Shown here piece after piece: positions 1-6,628 of a DNA stretch of 11,737 bases. A program made the position numbers and the translations under genes. Each line of letters starts with the position of its first letter. The stretch's first letter is position 1. The notes beneath the pieces are model-generated. The model did not search any database, was not told the DNA's origin, and saw only the letters and a program-made list of their open reading frames with translations. The DNA lies in contig JBLFZF010000086.1 of NCBI GenBank assembly GCA_047610145.1, positions 1-11,737 on the forward strand, in the 5' to 3' direction. The DNA comes from CAJXZP01 sp047610145 (lineage in GTDB: Bacteria; Bacteroidota; Bacteroidia; Flavobacteriales_G; Salibacteraceae).

Positions 1-414
1 GTAACTGGGAGTGATCCTGTAGACGGAATGCATTATAAGTATTACACCACAATGAAAGGGATTGCTCAAAAAAGAGATACTACTTCTTATGAATATAATG
101 TGCCTCAAAAGTTGATGGATTTATACCAAGCGAAAGACTTTGGAATGTATGCGGATGCCAATAATGAAATGCATGTATGTTATACTGCGTCTAATCATAC
201 TTCGGGAGGTAATTCTGGTAGTCCGGCCTTAAACGCTAAAGGAGAGCTGGTAGGGCTTAATTTTGATAGAACATGGGAGAGCACCATGAGTGATATTATG
301 TTTGATCCAGAAATATGTAGAAATATTATGGTTGATATACGCTATGTATTATTTATTGTAGATAAATATGCAGGAGCCACCCATTTGATTAAAGAAATGG
401 ATTTGGTCAAATAA
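1..414 (+). CDS. S46 family dipeptidyl-peptidase, DPP11-type, C-terminal fragment (5' end outside window)
   Basis: This is the last 137 codons of an S46 serine exopeptidase, open in frame from the window edge. Known family role: periplasmic or surface removal of dipeptides from peptide N-termini, feeding amino-acid catabolism in Bacteroidota. The fragment holds the nucleophile motif TSGGNSGSP (catalytic Ser codon 214-216) and the conserved family tail, including GLNFDRTWEST and IRYVLFIVDKYAGA. The catalytic His and Asp lie upstream, outside the window. The residue 18 positions after the catalytic Ser is Arg (codon 268-270). From memory, this spacing matches Ser655/Arg673 of Porphyromonas DPP11, where Arg confers Asp/Glu preference and DPP7 has Gly, so I infer an acidic-P1 DPP11-like enzyme. 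Full S46 proteins are about 700 residues, so roughly four fifths is missing by truncation at the window edge, not by decay. Confidence 0.93.
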   Translation, partial: VTGSDPVDGMHYKYYTTMKGIAQKRDTTSYEYNVPQKLMDLYQAKDFGMYADANNEMHVCYTASNHTSGGNSGSPALNAKGELVGLNFDRTWESTMSDIMFDPEICRNIMVDIRYVLFIVDKYAGATHLIKEMDLVK

Positions 415-440
415 AACGAAACAAAAGAAATAACAAAAAA

Positions 441-468
441 GGGAGCTTCATAGAAGCTCCCTTTTTTT
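441..468. terminator. bidirectional rho-independent terminator between convergent genes
   Basis: The stem GGGAGCTTC (441-449) pairs perfectly with GAAGCTCCC (453-461) across a 3-base loop. T7 follows (462-468) and an A-run precedes (434-440), so the hairpin can terminate on both strands. It serves the S46 peptidase gene, which ends at 414, and the minus-strand glycosyltransferase, which ends at 509. Confidence 0.92.
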
Positions 469-508
469 ATTCCGTTATTTTAAACACTGGTTTTCTTGAT
501 TGTTTAGG

Positions 509-2191
509 CTAGTCTTGTTTCTCCACCATAATAACATATCGGTCTTGGAGGGCTTTTGTTCGTGTCTTAGCATTTAAGAACTCCACGGTTAACTCTGCAT
601 TTGGAAAGTTAAAGAGATCAGCTACTACCTTATAGGTGATATTGGCATTTTTAAGGCTTGTAAGTCCTTTGTTATCCGTGTATACATAATAGTCTTGTTT
701 TTTTATTATCTCTTTTATTGCGTTGGCATTCGTAAAACGGTATTGATACTCCCCCGAATAAAAATAGGTGTTGTGGTAATGATGGTTTAAAAAACCGATA
801 TCGTCTTTTTGAATATCATTCGCGTTAATCCAATCGGCTAATAACTTACCAGACTGATAGTTATTTAATTGGGGGTAGAAAAGTCCATTCATCAAAATGT
901 TCATGAAAATTACCGCAGCAACAGAGGGGCCAATAAGTTTAACTAATGGATTTGAATGGGTGAAAATAAATAAGGTGCTGGTAAAAATACCTAATGGAAT
1001 TAACCACCAAAACGCATGTGCTTCTGGAAAAACCCAATACATAATAAACAATGCCAAAAAGCCTAACAGGAAGGCAAATACAAGTTGTATCCATTTAAAC
1101 GTTTTGTATTCTCTTTTACTTTCCTTTTTAAGGATCGTATCTATATACCCAGCAGTGAAAATGGCGGCCAAAGGCATAATTACCATGATATAATGCGGTA
1201 GTTTGTATTGCGAGGTGGATAAGGCGATGAATGGAAATATAAATCCACCAATAGTATACATTTCATTGGTGTTATTGGGAGAGAACCTGTCCAGTACTAA
1301 CCGTCTAATTTTAGAATAAAATGCAGCAATTCCAATTAACGACCAAGGTAAAAACTCCCATAGATAGTTGTGGGTAAAGAAGAAGTAAGAAGAATCATCT
1401 TTCCATACATTCTCACCTGTAATACGTCCAAAACTTTGTTCCCAGAAGAAAAAACGTAAGCCAGATACATTGGTTCTCCCATTGACCATGGCTTCCGGAT
1501 TCGCATCAAACTGCATATATAATCCATACATCATTGGGGTTAAAACAAAAAGTACAATCAAAATACCCAGAATCCATCTCCAGTTAAATAGGTTCGCCCA
1601 ACTTCTTTGATACACTAAATGTGTTCCTAAGGCCATCACCGGTACTACGGCTCCAATTGGCCCTTTGGCTAACATGGCCATTCCGACTGCTATAAATGCG
1701 AAAATAAAACTAGAAACCGTTTTGGTTTGTAGGTAAGTAACTCCTTGCCAAATAGCAATAATTACAAAATTGGTAAGTAAGGTATCGGTTCGTACGTCAT
1801 GATTATGGAGTATATATACCTGTGCACTTGCAATGGTTATTGCTGCTATGATACCCGTGTTTTTGTTGTAAATTCTTTTTCCCAATGCATAGGTAGCATA
1901 GGTTCCTAAAATAGTCGTTAGAAAAGTAGGGAGTCTGTAGGCTAAATGGTTTACCCCAAACATTTTGATGAAAATTGCTCCAAACCAAAAGAGTAATGGA
2001 GGCTTATCTAAGTAATTTCCTGCGAGGTGATAGACTTCTAAAAAACTGTTAGTTTCGGCCATCTGCATACTTATGGATGCGTATTGTGCGGCATCTACTT
2101 CCATAATGTCAGGAACAATTAAGCCCACTAAATAGACAATAAATAGGCCGATGAATGAGAGTATGGTAAAATTTCTAGGTATATGATACAT
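509..2191 (-). CDS. ArnT/PMT-like polytopic glycosyltransferase
   Basis: Integral-membrane GT-C fold glycosyltransferase of the PMT/ArnT type, which transfers a sugar from a polyprenyl-phosphate donor to a lipid or protein on the periplasmic face. The N-terminal part has a first membrane segment, then a periplasmic loop with VDAAQYASISMQM (family form DExRYAxIAxxM; the usual second acidic residue is Ala here), then DKPPLLFW and YRLPTFL, as in ArnT (EKPPLLYW, RLPS). About ten further hydrophobic segments follow, then a soluble periplasmic C-terminal domain of about 130 residues. Start choice: the frame is open to an ATG at 2236 (575 aa), but I prefer the ATG at 2191 (560 aa), because a -7-like CAATTTTG lies between the two and the extra 15 residues look unlike the family. 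Acceptor unknown; lipid A or O-glycosylation are both possible. It stands alone, divergent from the lipoprotein gene. Confidence 0.9.
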   Translation of the reverse strand: MYHIPRNFTILSFIGLFIVYLVGLIVPDIMEVDAAQYASISMQMAETNSFLEVYHLAGNYLDKPPLLFWFGAIFIKMFGVNHLAYRLPTFLTTILGTYATYALGKRIYNKNTGIIAAITIASAQVYILHNHDVRTDTLLTNFVIIAIWQGVTYLQTKTVSSFIFAFIAVGMAMLAKGPIGAVVPVMALGTHLVYQRSWANLFNWRWILGILIVLFVLTPMMYGLYMQFDANPEAMVNGRTNVSGLRFFFWEQSFGRITGENVWKDDSSYFFFTHNYLWEFLPWSLIGIAAFYSKIRRLVLDRFSPNNTNEMYTIGGFIFPFIALSTSQYKLPHYIMVIMPLAAIFTAGYIDTILKKESKREYKTFKWIQLVFAFLLGFLALFIMYWVFPEAHAFWWLIPLGIFTSTLFIFTHSNPLVKLIGPSVAAVIFMNILMNGLFYPQLNNYQSGKLLADWINANDIQKDDIGFLNHHYHNTYFYSGEYQYRFTNANAIKEIIKKQDYYVYTDNKGLTSLKNANITYKVVADLFNFPNAELTVEFLNAKTRTKALQDRYVIMVEKQD

Positions 2192-2214
2192 ATGTATGGA
2201 ATAAACAAGAAGTG

Positions 2215-2222
2215 CAAAATTG
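2215..2222 (-). promoter_or_regulatory. possible -7 promoter element of the glycosyltransferase gene
   Basis: Read on the minus strand this is CAATTTTG, one mismatch from the Bacteroidota -7 consensus TAnnTTTG. It would place transcription start near 2208, about 17 bases before the ATG at 2191. No clear -33 TTG was found, so this is tentative. Confidence 0.3.
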
Positions 2223-2364
2223 GGAATTAATTGCATATAAATGAAGGGGAGTGGAGGTTTTTATTTAGACGGCTATCATTTAGGGTATTTGGTAGTGGAA
2301 TTGCCTTGTGACCAAATAGTTAAAATTTGTGACGTAATATTTTCAAAAACCTTTGCATTGCCTG

Positions 2365-2372
2365 TATATTTG
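2365..2372 (+). promoter_or_regulatory. -7 promoter element (TATATTTG) of the small lipoprotein gene
   Basis: TATATTTG matches the Bacteroidota sigma-A -7 consensus TAnnTTTG exactly. It predicts a start near 2378 and a leader of about 15 bases to the ATG at 2394. It therefore argues against the longer open frame that begins at 2241. No good -33 TTG is visible at the usual spacing. Confidence 0.5.
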
Positions 2373-2393
2373 CTGCACCAACGATCAACTATT

Positions 2394-2885
2394 ATGAAAA
2401 CTACAAAATACATTTCAGCGCTGATTATAATCTTTGGATTGGCATTTTCATCTACTCTTGAGTCTTGTTCTATCCAGTCTGATTCAACAGCTGTGGCTTC
2501 TAAAAGTGAAAAATCTGCATTATTAAGTGCCGGTGGATGGGTATTGTTGTCTGCAACTAAAGATTTAGGATCACCCCAAGGAGAGTTAGATATTTATTTT
2601 ATGTTGAGTGAATCGGAAAGAAGTGATGTTTTATACTTTCAACCTAACCATAACGCAGTTAAAACTTCTTTACAGTTTAAGAGCGGAAGAGTTGAAAACA
2701 GCCCAATGATGAAGGGGAAATGGAAGTTAATAGAAAATGAATCTACATTAGTAATGACCGTAGGCTCAAAACTCACTCAATTAACTATCGAAAAATTAAC
2801 GGCATCTGTTTTAATTGTTTCTACCACAGAGTATGATGCTTTTTTAGATAAAGACGTAAAAAGTACTTTTGGCTATAGAAGCTAA
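2394..2885 (+). CDS. predicted small lipoprotein, lipocalin-like, function unknown
   Basis: 163 residues from the ATG at 2394. The frame is open back to 2241, but those 51 residues look like translated promoter DNA. A type II signal is likely: Lys at positions 2 and 5, a hydrophobic core, then LESC with Cys25 as the lipidated residue. Glu at -2 is not a classic lipobox residue, so simple secretion is the alternative. After a Ser/Ala/Lys-rich linker the mature part begins GGWVLLSATKDLGS and alternates short strands (SDVLYFQPNH, MKGKWKLIENESTLVMTV, QLTIEKLTASVLIVSTTEY), the layout of small lipocalin-like or META/HslJ-like beta-barrel lipoproteins common in Bacteroidota. Assignment is by pattern only. 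It is monocistronic, with its own promoter and terminator. Confidence 0.75.
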   Translation: MKTTKYISALIIIFGLAFSSTLESCSIQSDSTAVASKSEKSALLSAGGWVLLSATKDLGSPQGELDIYFMLSESERSDVLYFQPNHNAVKTSLQFKSGRVENSPMMKGKWKLIENESTLVMTVGSKLTQLTIEKLTASVLIVSTTEYDAFLDKDVKSTFGYRS

Positions 2886-2907
2886 TATTGCGCTACATTT
2901 TACACCC

Positions 2908-2936
2908 AAAAAAAGTCGCTTTTTAGCGACTTTTTT
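2908..2936. terminator. bidirectional rho-independent terminator
   Basis: The stem GTCGCT (2915-2920) pairs with AGCGAC (2925-2930) over a TTTT loop. A7 precedes and T6 follows, and these extend the stem. It ends the lipoprotein gene (+, stop 2885) and, in the other direction, the truA end of the minus-strand cluster (stop at 2957). Confidence 0.9.
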
Positions 2937-2956
2937 CATGTCCTAAAGAATCATTA

Positions 2957-3742
2957 TTAAAGTTCAAAGTCAATTTGTTCAAGGATCAAACCAGAAGCAG
3001 GGGCAATAAAAGTAAGGGGTTTATCTCTTCCCTGAATAAGCATTTGCTCAAGGTCTTCTACCGTGATTTCTTGACGACCCAACTGAATGAGTTGTCCCAT
3101 CATTAAACGCACTTGGTTTCGCATAAAGCCTTTAGAGCTCACCCTATATATAAAGCTCGTTTCCGGAAAAAAACTGGCAGTATACTTGGTATTGGGTACA
3201 ATTTCCGAAAGAATAACCTCCCTATTAAAATTAGTATTCGGTTTAGGTTTTGTAACAAAAGTGCTAAAGTTGTGTTCTCCTAAAAAAAGAGCCGCACCAA
3301 TATTCATGAGTTCAATATCTAAATCAGATTGTATAAAACTCATTACGGATGCGCTCATCGGATGCGCTTTCTGACCAAAAGAAAATAGGTACTCGTAATG
3401 TTTTGTTTTAGCGGTATTAATAATGTTAAACGTTTCATCTACTTCTTGCACTCGTAAACCACGAATATCAGAAGGTAAATTTTTATTGAAGATATCCATA
3501 AACGCCTCTAGATCTTCGAGTGGTTTATTTAAGAATAATTCAAACGCACTATGATTGGCAGAAACTAAAGCATCTGTGCGACTAGTGCCCATTGTTTTGA
3601 ACTCCGTATGGCCTAGAGCAAAACGCAGTGTTTTATCAATAAGTCCGTGAACTGTTTTTCGATCAGGCTGTTTGGCCCAACCGTGAAATCTAAATCCTAA
3701 ATATTGGATGTGAACGAGGTAAAAATATTTTTTTTGAAACAC
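2957..3742 (-). CDS. truA: TruA-family tRNA pseudouridine synthase, divergent
   Basis: 261 residues. TruA converts uridines 38-40 of the tRNA anticodon stem-loop to pseudouridine. The N-terminal strand and HGWAKQP (about 20-26) correspond to the family YxGWQxQP. The catalytic segment is GTSRTDALVSA with Asp57, in place of the standard GRTDAGVHA: the RTD core is kept, but Gly and His after it are Leu-Val-Ser. KHYEYLF (114-120) supplies the active-site Tyr region. The C-terminal FMRNQVRLMMGQLIQLGR matches FxxNMVRxxVGTLLxVGxG. Start is GTG at 3742; upstream in the same frame are only three codons and then the stop of the channel gene, so no other start is possible. The gap to that gene is 9 bases, so it is probably co-transcribed. 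The altered motif suggests a paralogue beside a canonical TruA; the symbol is by family only. Confidence 0.85.
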   Translation of the reverse strand: MFQKKYFYLVHIQYLGFRFHGWAKQPDRKTVHGLIDKTLRFALGHTEFKTMGTSRTDALVSANHSAFELFLNKPLEDLEAFMDIFNKNLPSDIRGLRVQEVDETFNIINTAKTKHYEYLFSFGQKAHPMSASVMSFIQSDLDIELMNIGAALFLGEHNFSTFVTKPKPNTNFNREVILSEIVPNTKYTASFFPETSFIYRVSSKGFMRNQVRLMMGQLIQLGRQEITVEDLEQMLIQGRDKPLTFIAPASGLILEQIDFEL

Positions 3743-3751
3743 GCTGCAAGC

Positions 3752-4702
3752 TTACGTTAGAGGAGCCAAATCGTAATCGTCAAACTTATCTAATTTTAGA
3801 ATAGATTGACCTGCCTCATTAGACCCAAGTACAGAGCGAAATTTAGCGCCCCAAATAAACTCATCGTAACGATATGAAGTACGGGTGTGAATTTGCTGGG
3901 CATAGGTTTGATCGTAGGCATCTATTTGTAAAATCATTTCAACTTTAAGCTCTTTAATGGTTTCTTTACTCCACCCAATAAACGGGCTGTTTTCAGAAAT
4001 AGGGTGCACAACAGTCCAACTAGTGGCCAGCATATCAATATGCGAAATCTCTAAGTCAAGTTTCTTAAATCGTCTGGTTCGCTTGCCTTCGTTATCGTCT
4101 AGCCAAGATAAAATTAAGCTGGCATTTACATTAATTAGTTGATCATCGTTTCGATTAACTAGGCGTACCATCAATCCTCGTTCGTTCGTTTTATACGATG
4201 ATATTAAGGCGTTTTTGGTAAATAACATTTTTGCTTTGGGCTTAGAAAACCGTCCGTAAAGTAGACCTGAAGTAGTCGCGAAACTTAATAAACCTAAAAA
4301 TGACTCTAGCGTTGCTATAATATTGTGTGACGTACTTACCGGACTTACAGCTCCGTACCCCAAAGTTGTTAGTGTTTGCGAACTAAAGTAAAACGCATCT
4401 AGAAATTGGCCATCAAATGTAGGGGGGTGAGTACCTGTTAATCCGTCAATACCGCAAATGACATACAAAATAGCAAAAGCAGTATTAACCATCACATAGC
4501 CTACAAAAATGAACGTGAAAAATTGCATCCAGCTCATATTAATCAACCAATGAAAAATACTGAAACGCTGCGAAAATGAAAGTCCGGTACGTTTGGTATT
4601 GATTTGGCCATCCTTTGTAACCAAGCGTGTACCACTATTTTCGGGAACAGAACTAAATCCTGTGTTTTTAATAGAATTGATAATATTTGTGGTAATTTTC
4701 AT
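3752..4702 (-). CDS. inward-rectifier potassium channel of the KirBac type
   Basis: 316 residues. KirBac channels are tetrameric inner-membrane K+ channels with a large cytoplasmic immunoglobulin-like domain. In order: N-terminal RLVTKDGQINTKRTG, matching the Kir N-terminal beta strand; an amphipathic slide helix region (45-58); TM1 (about 59-82); pore helix and selectivity filter TTLGYG (112-117; the usual TVGYG has Leu at the second place); TM2 (about 126-150) with ESFLGLLSFATTSGLLYGRF; then KPKAKMLFTKNALI, the conserved opening of the cytoplasmic domain; and conserved HPISENSPFIGWS later. Length and motifs are complete. It lies 78 bases after the metal permease gene and 9 before the truA-like gene, which is in the same reading frame after one stop codon. 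Inference: membrane-potential or K+ homeostasis; gating ligand unknown. Confidence 0.93.
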   Translation of the reverse strand: MKITTNIINSIKNTGFSSVPENSGTRLVTKDGQINTKRTGLSFSQRFSIFHWLINMSWMQFFTFIFVGYVMVNTAFAILYVICGIDGLTGTHPPTFDGQFLDAFYFSSQTLTTLGYGAVSPVSTSHNIIATLESFLGLLSFATTSGLLYGRFSKPKAKMLFTKNALISSYKTNERGLMVRLVNRNDDQLINVNASLILSWLDDNEGKRTRRFKKLDLEISHIDMLATSWTVVHPISENSPFIGWSKETIKELKVEMILQIDAYDQTYAQQIHTRTSYRYDEFIWGAKFRSVLGSNEAGQSILKLDKFDDYDLAPLT

Positions 4703-4780
4703 TAGCTATCTTAGCGTCTAAAAGTAATCAACTAGAGTGAATGAGTAGAGTTAGAATCGTGGAAAATGTAATATGATGGG

Positions 4781-6034
4781 CTATTGTTTTTCGCCTTGGT
4801 ACTCAAATCCTAATCCAATAAGAGTAGATTCAATATTTGAATTATCAATTTTGGTACCTTTCACATGAACTACTTTATTGGCTAAGTCGACTTCTACAAA
4901 ATCAATATTTGTGAGTTTATTTAAATTAGTTTCTACCGATGATTTGCAATGGTTACAAGTCATACCGTTTACAGAAAATACTTTTTCGTTGTCATTCATG
5001 TGCGTCAAATTTAATCTTTTAGGTAAATATTGGATTCTAAAACCATTTAAAATCAATAGTAATAATGATACCGCAGAAGTCCATTCAAACCATCCTATAG
5101 TTATTTCTTCATGGTTATGCCCTTCTATACTCAAACCAGGTAAAACAAACCATTGCGCAGGTAATTCATTAATCACTACACCCATAATTAACGCCCCGCC
5201 AATAATGCTGGCCAAATAAGAAAACAAAGCTTTGGTACCCATAGCTTGTTTAATAACTGTCATGGTAGCGGCATTGGTAGCTGGACCCGCCATTAAAAAT
5301 ACAAATGCAGCGCCTGGAGATAAACCCTTCATCATTAATACAGCCGCAATAGGAACAGATCCAGTAGCGCATACATACATGGGGATAGACGCTACTAAAA
5401 CAATAATCATGTTTACCAAAGGATTACCTAAGTTGTTCTCAATAAATCCTTCTGGAATAATAGCTGCAATGGCAGCTGCAATGGCTAAACCTAACAAAAG
5501 CCATTTTGAAATATCTTGTAAAAACTCGATAAAAGCATAGTGCAAGGCTTTAGAGAACTTGTTGGTCACTATTTTTTGCTCTACCTCTTTATCAAAGAGT
5601 TCTTCTGCACTATCATCGGTAGCATTGGTTAGGGCTCCTCCTACAATTCCAGTAATAAAAGCGGCTATAGGTCTAATTAATGCAAACGGTAAACCCAATA
5701 AAGAATAGGTCACTAACATGGAGTCTACACCGGTTTGAGGGGTAGAAATCAGGAAAGAAACTGTGGCTCCTTTAGTGGCTCCATTTTTATTGAAAGAGAT
5801 ACCTGTAGGAATTACACCACAGGAACAAAGAGGTAAAGGGATACCTAAAATTGCTGCGTTAATAACCGAGGTCAAATTTTTTCGGCCTAAATACTTGGCG
5901 ACTGTATGTTTTGGGAAATAAACATGTAGAATACCTGCTAACGCAAAACCTAAGAGGAGGTAAGGCGACATTTCAGCAAACAGATACACCAATTCAATGA
6001 GAAATGTTTTTAAGAAATTATAGAGCAGCTCCAT
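4781..6034 (-). CDS. SO_0444-family Cu/Zn efflux permease with C-terminal HMA domain
   Basis: 417 residues. The first 335 or so form a polytopic permease of the DUF318/ArsP_1 type in two halves. Half one has MSPYLLLGFALAG, IPLPLCSCGVIPTG (Cys70-Ser-Cys72) and STPQTGVDSM; half two has VASIPMYVCATGSVPIA and FLMAGPATNAATM. Cys-containing PLCSCGV and CATGSVP are expected transport-site elements. A short linker contains HNH (306-308). After the last helix comes a soluble heavy-metal-associated domain of about 67 residues with GMTCNHC (Cys360, Cys363), as in copper chaperones and CopA N-termini. Family knowledge: SO_0444 members export Cu/Zn; ArsP relatives export organoarsenicals. The HMA domain makes a soft metal, Cu first, the best inferred substrate. 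It starts 8 bases after the thioesterase stop, consistent with co-transcription. Confidence 0.9.
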   Translation of the reverse strand: MELLYNFLKTFLIELVYLFAEMSPYLLLGFALAGILHVYFPKHTVAKYLGRKNLTSVINAAILGIPLPLCSCGVIPTGISFNKNGATKGATVSFLISTPQTGVDSMLVTYSLLGLPFALIRPIAAFITGIVGGALTNATDDSAEELFDKEVEQKIVTNKFSKALHYAFIEFLQDISKWLLLGLAIAAAIAAIIPEGFIENNLGNPLVNMIIVLVASIPMYVCATGSVPIAAVLMMKGLSPGAAFVFLMAGPATNAATMTVIKQAMGTKALFSYLASIIGGALIMGVVINELPAQWFVLPGLSIEGHNHEEITIGWFEWTSAVSLLLLILNGFRIQYLPKRLNLTHMNDNEKVFSVNGMTCNHCKSSVETNLNKLTNIDFVEVDLANKVVHVKGTKIDNSNIESTLIGLGFEYQGEKQ

Positions 6035-6042
6035 ATTGTCAT

Positions 6043-6438
6043 CTATTTTGAGTATTCAGCGTATTCATTGCGTACATTCTGAGGTATTGGAGAAGGATCT
6101 CCGTATTCATCAATACGTACAAAAGTAATTTCTGTTTCGGTAACCAAAATCTCCTCTTGAGTAATTACATTGTGTTTACGTGCCTCTACCTTAAGAGTCA
6201 CCGAGGTTCTTCCCATTTTGCAGACACGCCCATATATTTTAATGAGATAACCTACTTTGACCGCTTTACGGAACACGACTTCATCAATTTTAACGGTCAC
6301 CATGTTGGGAGATTGACATACGGCAGCCGCCATTGTTCCGGCCGCTTCATCAATCCAACTTAACATATTTCCGCCAAAAAGGTTGCCATGAACCCCTAGG
6401 TCCTGCCCCATACAAATACGTTGATTAATGAATTCCAT
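6043..6438 (-). CDS. acyl-CoA thioesterase, hotdog fold (YciA/BFIT-like)
   Basis: 131 residues, a single hotdog domain and the usual length of the short YciA group. VHGNLFGGNMLSWIDEAAG (16-34) matches the family signature (N/H)xxGTLFGGxLLxWIDExA, with Asp30 as the expected catalytic or substrate-contact acid on the hotdog helix. VTVKIDEVVFRKAVKVGYLIKIYGRV follows, the conserved central strands. It hydrolyses acyl-CoA to free acid and CoA in the cytosol; chain-length preference cannot be read. It is first in the minus-strand cluster, with a perfect -7 element 13 bases before the ATG, so its leader would be only a few bases long. The link to the metal permease after it is probably positional only. 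Confidence 0.9.
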   Translation of the reverse strand: MEFINQRICMGQDLGVHGNLFGGNMLSWIDEAAGTMAAAVCQSPNMVTVKIDEVVFRKAVKVGYLIKIYGRVCKMGRTSVTLKVEARKHNVITQEEILVTETEITFVRIDEYGDPSPIPQNVRNEYAEYSK

Positions 6439-6451
6439 ACTTATTTTTTTG

Positions 6452-6459
6452 CAAAAGTA
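6452..6459 (-). promoter_or_regulatory. -7 promoter element (TACTTTTG) for the minus-strand cluster
   Basis: On the minus strand this reads TACTTTTG, an exact TAnnTTTG match, ending 13 bases before the thioesterase ATG. An ATGAC sequence about 22 bases further upstream could stand in for the -33 TTG. It probably drives thioesterase, permease, channel and truA. Confidence 0.55.
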
Positions 6460-6487
6460 AGAGGAATATTGGTCTCTATGTCATGAA

Positions 6488-6508
6488 TTTGTGCACAAAC
6501 ATATATGT
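6488..6508. promoter_or_regulatory. two overlapping palindromes in the divergent spacer, operator candidate
   Basis: TTTGTGCACAAA (6488-6499) is a perfect 12-base palindrome. ACATATATGT (6499-6508) is a perfect 10-base palindrome that shares its first base. They lie between the minus-strand cluster promoter and mpl, just upstream of the expected -33 region of the cluster. Binding by a dimeric regulator is inference only. Confidence 0.35.
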
Positions 6509-6628
6509 GTTTATAAGAAGATGTAATGCGGCATTGGTTATCTAATTTAGGACCTTAAGTTTAGCCATTGAGTATGGGTTTATTTTTTGTAAATCCGCTG
6601 ATTTTAAACAATTGATTGATTAGGAGTT

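Noticed and set aside
897..1193. 98-codon plus-strand frame inside the glycosyltransferase
   Set aside because: Shadow of a well-supported membrane protein on the opposite strand.
2241..2393. N-terminal extension of the lipoprotein frame to 214 residues
   Set aside because: It spans the predicted -7 element and precedes a clear signal peptide at the ATG at 2394.
2957..4702. Natural channel-TruA fusion or sequencing error joining the two genes
   Set aside because: Both proteins are complete by family length and each has its own start and end, so the shared frame is better seen as two coupled genes.
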